From Deinococcus depolymerans (lineage in GTDB: Bacteria; Deinococcota; Deinococci; Deinococcales; Deinococcaceae): a DNA stretch of 64,000 nucleotides. The DNA lies in the NCBI RefSeq assembly GCF_039522025.1, contig NZ_BAAADB010000003.1:258200-322199 (forward strand), given 5' to 3'. Shown here in pieces: positions 59,155-64,000 of the stretch (position 1 is its first letter; each line of letters begins with the position of its first letter). The translations under genes were made by a program, and so were the position numbers. The notes under the pieces were generated by a model, which worked only from the letters and a program-made list of their open reading frames with translations, was not told where the DNA came from and did no database searches.

Positions 59155-60102
59155 TCACGGGGCGGTGGTGGTCGCCTGCCGGTCGAAGTGTCGTTGCCGC
59201 GCCCGGAACGCCGCCTTCTGCTCCGGCGTGGTCTGCGCGTGGCAGTGGCGGCAACTGACGCCCTCCTCGAACAGCGCGTCCGCGCGTTCCTGCGCGTCCA
59301 GCGGCCACCCGCACGAGTGGCACATGACGGCCCCGCCCTCGCGCAGGCCGTGCCCGACGGTCACGCGGCCGTCGAACACGAAGCACTCGCCGTCCCAGCG
59401 GCTGTCCCCCTCGGGTACGTCCTCCAGGTACTGCAGGATGCCGCCCTGAAGGTGGAACACGTCCGCGTGCCCGCGCTGGCGCAGCAGGCTGGTGCTCTTC
59501 TCGCAGCGGATACCGCCCGTGCAGAACATCGCCACGCGCTTGCCTTCCAGCTCGGTGGCGTGCGCGTCCAGCCACGCCGGGAACTCCCGGAACGAATCGA
59601 TCCCAGGGTCCAGCGCGCCCCGGAACGTTCCGGCCTTCACCTCGTAGCGGTTGCGGGTGTCGATCACGACCACGTCCGGCGCGCTGATCAGGGCGTTCCA
59701 GTCGTGCGGGGCCACGTACTGCCCGGCCTCGCGGGTCGGTTCGACCGGTACGCCCATCGTCACGATCTCGGCCTTCACGCGCACCTTGAAGCGCCGGAAC
59801 GGCTGCTCGCTGGCCGCCGATTCCTTGTACTCCAGTCCCGTGAAGCCCTCGGCGTGCAGCGCCCCGTGCAGCGCGTCAATGCCCGCGCGGCTTCCGGCGA
59901 CCGTGCCGTTGATTCCCTCGGACGCCACGATCAGCGTGCCGCACAGGCCGTGCGCGGCCCCCAGCGGCAGCAGCCGTTCGCGCAGGCCCGCCGGGTCGGC
60001 CACCGCCCGGAACTGGTACAGCGCCGCAACCACGAAGGCAGGCGGGGCGACCGTGTCAGAGGGAACGTCGGGCAGGGAAGGGACAGGGTGGGGCGCAGAC
60101 AT
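59155..60102 (-). CDS. trhO: tRNA uridine hydroxylase TrhO (rhodanese-type)
   Basis: A protein of 315 residues from ATG 60102, chosen because TATCAT lies 7 nt upstream. The rhodanese loop is F-C194-TGGIR-C200-EKST. The N-terminal part (SEGINGTVAG, about 61-70) and the Cys-rich C-terminus (MCHSCGWPLD, SCRHCH) are family features. It hydroxylates U34 of some tRNAs using oxygen. Confidence 0.93.
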   Translation of the reverse strand: MSAPHPVPSLPDVPSDTVAPPAFVVAALYQFRAVADPAGLRERLLPLGAAHGLCGTLIVASEGINGTVAGSRAGIDALHGALHAEGFTGLEYKESAASEQPFRRFKVRVKAEIVTMGVPVEPTREAGQYVAPHDWNALISAPDVVVIDTRNRYEVKAGTFRGALDPGIDSFREFPAWLDAHATELEGKRVAMFCTGGIRCEKSTSLLRQRGHADVFHLQGGILQYLEDVPEGDSRWDGECFVFDGRVTVGHGLREGGAVMCHSCGWPLDAQERADALFEEGVSCRHCHAQTTPEQKAAFRARQRHFDRQATTTAP

Positions 60103-60162
60103 CCCCTGCATGATACCGAGGGGATCTGGATGCCTGGGGGCCGGGCCTCACGGTTGTTCCCG

Positions 60163-60546
60163 CTACATCTTCGAGGCGTAGCGGAAGTAGGCGTTCACCT
60201 GCGGAACGAAGCACAGCGCGGCGGCGCCCAGCAGCGGCACGACGCCCAGGACGGCGCTGAACGGGTTCCCGGCGCTCAGCAGCAGTGCGCCCGTGCCGAG
60301 CAGCACCAGCACCAGCAGCGCGCGTGCCCAGCCGCGTCCCCGGTACACGTTCCAGCACAGCGCGACCTCCAGCAGGAAACGGATCTGGCCGGCGCCGCTG
60401 CTGCCGAGCAGCATGCCGATCAGGGAGGTCAGCAGCACGACCCCCAGGATCACGGTGGTGATCGTCCACCCGGCGCGGATGGCGGCGGCCTGCGCGGGCG
60501 TCTCGGTGGGGGTGTCGGTCAGGCTCTCCAGGAGACTGTCGGTCAT
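60163..60546 (-). CDS. Small membrane protein, unknown function
   Basis: A protein of 127 residues with four hydrophobic segments. TAAGCT lies 6 nt before the ATG. RFLLEVALCWNVYRGRGWARALLVLVLLG is its most distinctive stretch. There is no family that I recognise. Confidence 0.8.
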   Translation of the reverse strand: MTDSLLESLTDTPTETPAQAAAIRAGWTITTVILGVVLLTSLIGMLLGSSGAGQIRFLLEVALCWNVYRGRGWARALLVLVLLGTGALLLSAGNPFSAVLGVVPLLGAAALCFVPQVNAYFRYASKM

Positions 60547-60676
60547 GGGGGTAGCTTACGGGGCGCCAGGGTCCGGCGTTGCTGCATGTGACCGGCGGTC
60601 ATGCGGGTGTGGTCGCGTGTGGGAATGCGCGTTCTGGCGGAGTCGCGGGGCGCTGGCCTCTGCTAGCCTTGCGGGC

Positions 60677-62800
<2,124 letters not shown>

Positions 62801-62859
62801 CCGGGCTGGTCCGGGCGGTCCGGGCACGCCTCATGCTGGACCCCGCTATACTTCCGCGC

Positions 62860-63315
62860 ATGGAAGACCTCATCAAGGGCCGCCTTGGTGGAGCGGACGG
62901 TTACGACATCCGCTGCACCATCGACGGCGACACCATCAAGGGCCGCGCGGGCGGAAAACTGCACGGCAAGGACATCAACCTCGAGATCACCGAGCGCGGC
63001 GTGCAGGGCAGCGTCGGCGCGGACCCCGTCAAGATCGAACTGCAGGACGGCGAACTCAAGGGGAACGTCGGCGCGCAGAAACTCACGCTGCGCGGCGTGG
63101 ACCGCGTCACGGGCTTCATGGGTGAACCCATCATCGGCTGGAACGTCGTGGCGCAGCAGACCGGCGAACGCCTGACCGGGCAGCTGGGCAGCACCATCCT
63201 GGGCCGCCCCTTCGACCTGGAACTGGGCAGCGCGCCCGGCTGGGTGGGCACGCTGGTCGCCGTGGTGGCCTTCTACGCCCTGGAACCCCGCGCGAACATC
63301 ACGACCAGCCGTTAA
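62860..63315 (+). CDS. Conserved hypothetical protein
   Basis: A protein of 151 residues. TATACT lies 7 nt before the ATG. Gly- and charge-rich strands repeat with a pattern of the type IKGRAGGKLHGKDINLEI, GVQGSVGADPVKIELQDGELKGNVG, suggesting a beta-rich fold. A hydrophobic C-terminal stretch (WVGTLVAVVAFYAL) could be an anchor. It is not a known family. Confidence 0.78.
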   Translation: MEDLIKGRLGGADGYDIRCTIDGDTIKGRAGGKLHGKDINLEITERGVQGSVGADPVKIELQDGELKGNVGAQKLTLRGVDRVTGFMGEPIIGWNVVAQQTGERLTGQLGSTILGRPFDLELGSAPGWVGTLVAVVAFYALEPRANITTSR

Positions 63316-63322
63316 GGTCAGG

Positions 63323-63380
63323 ACAGCCGCGAGAGGGGGGCCGCCCAGGTGCAGACCGGGCGGCCCCCCCTCTTGGCTGT
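63323..63380. terminator. Bidirectional terminator between convergent genes
   Basis: GAGGGGGGCCGCCC pairs with GGGCGGCCCCCCCTC, extended by ACAGCC/GGCTGT, between the stops at 63315 and 63386. Confidence 0.88.
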
Positions 63381-63385
63381 GCGGG

Positions 63386-64000
63386 TCAGCGGCCGCCGAT
63401 GCGGTAGGTCACGCCGAATCGGAACTTGGTGCCGCGGTCGGCGTCCCCGCTTTCCAGGCCCACGCTGACGTTCGTGCGGGGGTTCAGGTTGTACCCGGCC
63501 TTGAAGCTGGGGCGGATGGACTGCAGGTTCAGGCCGCTCAGCGGCGTCGTGACCCGGAACGTGAAGCGGTTGTCCGGGGTGCTGTACGCCGCGTCGATCA
63601 GGCCGTTGCCGTTCAGGTCCACCTGGTACTGCAGGTACAGGTCCCGGGTCAGGTACGACCCGAGCGTGATGGTCGCCCCCAGCGTGCCGTCCGCGTTCGA
63701 CAGTTGCGGGGTCAGGCGGAACACGTCCAGGCCGAACGCCGTGGCGATGGTGCGTTCCAGTTCGCCCAGGATGAACACGTTCAGGGTGGTCTGCAGGGCG
63801 CTGCTGCCCAGCGCGCCCAGGTTCAGGTTGGTGAGGTTCGGGACGCCGGTGGCGACCAGCGCGTACAGTTCGGCCTCGCTGTACGCAGCCCCGGTGGTCG
63901 GGTCGGCGCAGTCCGGGCTGTCCTGGGTGCAGCGCAGCGTGGTGTTCAGGTCCAGGGCGCTGCTGCCGTCGGCGCGGGTCGTGAACTCGCCCCGCAGGTT
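63386..64000 (-). CDS. tamB: TamB-type translocation/assembly protein, C-terminal end (runs off window)
   Basis: At least 204 residues of the C-terminus; the start is beyond base 64000. SGLNLQSIRPSFKAGYNLNPRTNVSVGLESGDADRGTKFRFGVTYRIG is the typical C-terminal beta-strand end of the DUF490/TamB family, which links the inner and outer membranes. A CTQDSPDCADP loop with two Cys residues lies upstream. Confidence 0.9.
   Translation of the reverse strand, partial: NLRGEFTTRADGSSALDLNTTLRCTQDSPDCADPTTGAAYSEAELYALVATGVPNLTNLNLGALGSSALQTTLNVFILGELERTIATAFGLDVFRLTPQLSNADGTLGATITLGSYLTRDLYLQYQVDLNGNGLIDAAYSTPDNRFTFRVTTPLSGLNLQSIRPSFKAGYNLNPRTNVSVGLESGDADRGTKFRFGVTYRIGGR

Overview
The window is very GC-rich chromosomal DNA that I read as belonging to a Deinococcus species (inference; no 16S rRNA or other phylogenetic marker is present). 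The reasons are: many starts with a TANNNT -10 box only 6-9 nt upstream (leaderless transcription, documented in Deinococcus); an interspersed small noncoding repeat in about ten copies; System I cytochrome c maturation genes; and several conserved hypothetical proteins of Deinococcus type. No tRNA, rRNA, CRISPR array, phage or transposase gene was seen.

Layout. 0-2 kb: start of a PfkB-type sugar kinase, a small unknown protein and a vWA-domain lipoprotein. 2-9 kb (minus strand): a tightly overlapping operon ccmC-ccmD-ccmE-ccmF-ccmG-ccmH-ccmI/cytochrome c-Rieske-GNAT. 9-13.7 kb: a subtilisin-type lipoprotein protease divergent from a large TPR regulator. 13.8-15.9 kb: the remaining maturation genes ccmB-ccmA-ccdA. 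16-24.5 kb: a thioredoxin-like protein, a class A penicillin-binding protein, a response regulator, a GGDEF protein, tdk, rpmE, an ADP-ribosylglycohydrolase family protein and a DUF4388 protein. 25.1-28.9 kb: a T-box leader, a NUDIX hydrolase and valS. 29-36.6 kb: a cysteine desulfurase, a PASTA pseudokinase, azlCD, an alanine/sodium symporter, and MerR and WYL regulators. 36.7-42.5 kb: a TPR regulator, an amino-acid ABC permease and binding protein, an MdtJI-like small multidrug resistance pair, and a candidate 29-residue protein. 42.5-46.5 kb: a PadR/permease-prefix pair, unknown proteins, and ndh with a Rex-like operator. 46.9-52.2 kb: a GAF regulator divergent from a CoxSLM-type molybdenum hydroxylase operon. 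52-64 kb: a DUF1345 protein, an MliC-type inhibitor, mfd, a large inverted-repeat noncoding region, a membrane protein, DUF305, trhO, an ABC-F ATPase and the C-terminus of TamB.

How the genes work together. The two ccm clusters together supply CcmA-I plus CcdA, a complete heme-delivery and apocytochrome-reduction pathway. It is fused to, or co-transcribed with, electron-transport proteins (a cytochrome c domain and a Rieske protein). NDH-2 and the Cox-type dehydrogenase add further redox enzymes.

The most notable signals are: the small noncoding repeat, whose copies sit within 0-1 nt of stop codons and keep a hairpin by compensatory changes; the T-box controlling a NUDIX-valS pair; the Rex-like and PadR operators; the CcmI-cytochrome c fusion; and two candidate small proteins missed by length thresholds. 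I did not find one convincing entirely new multi-gene system.
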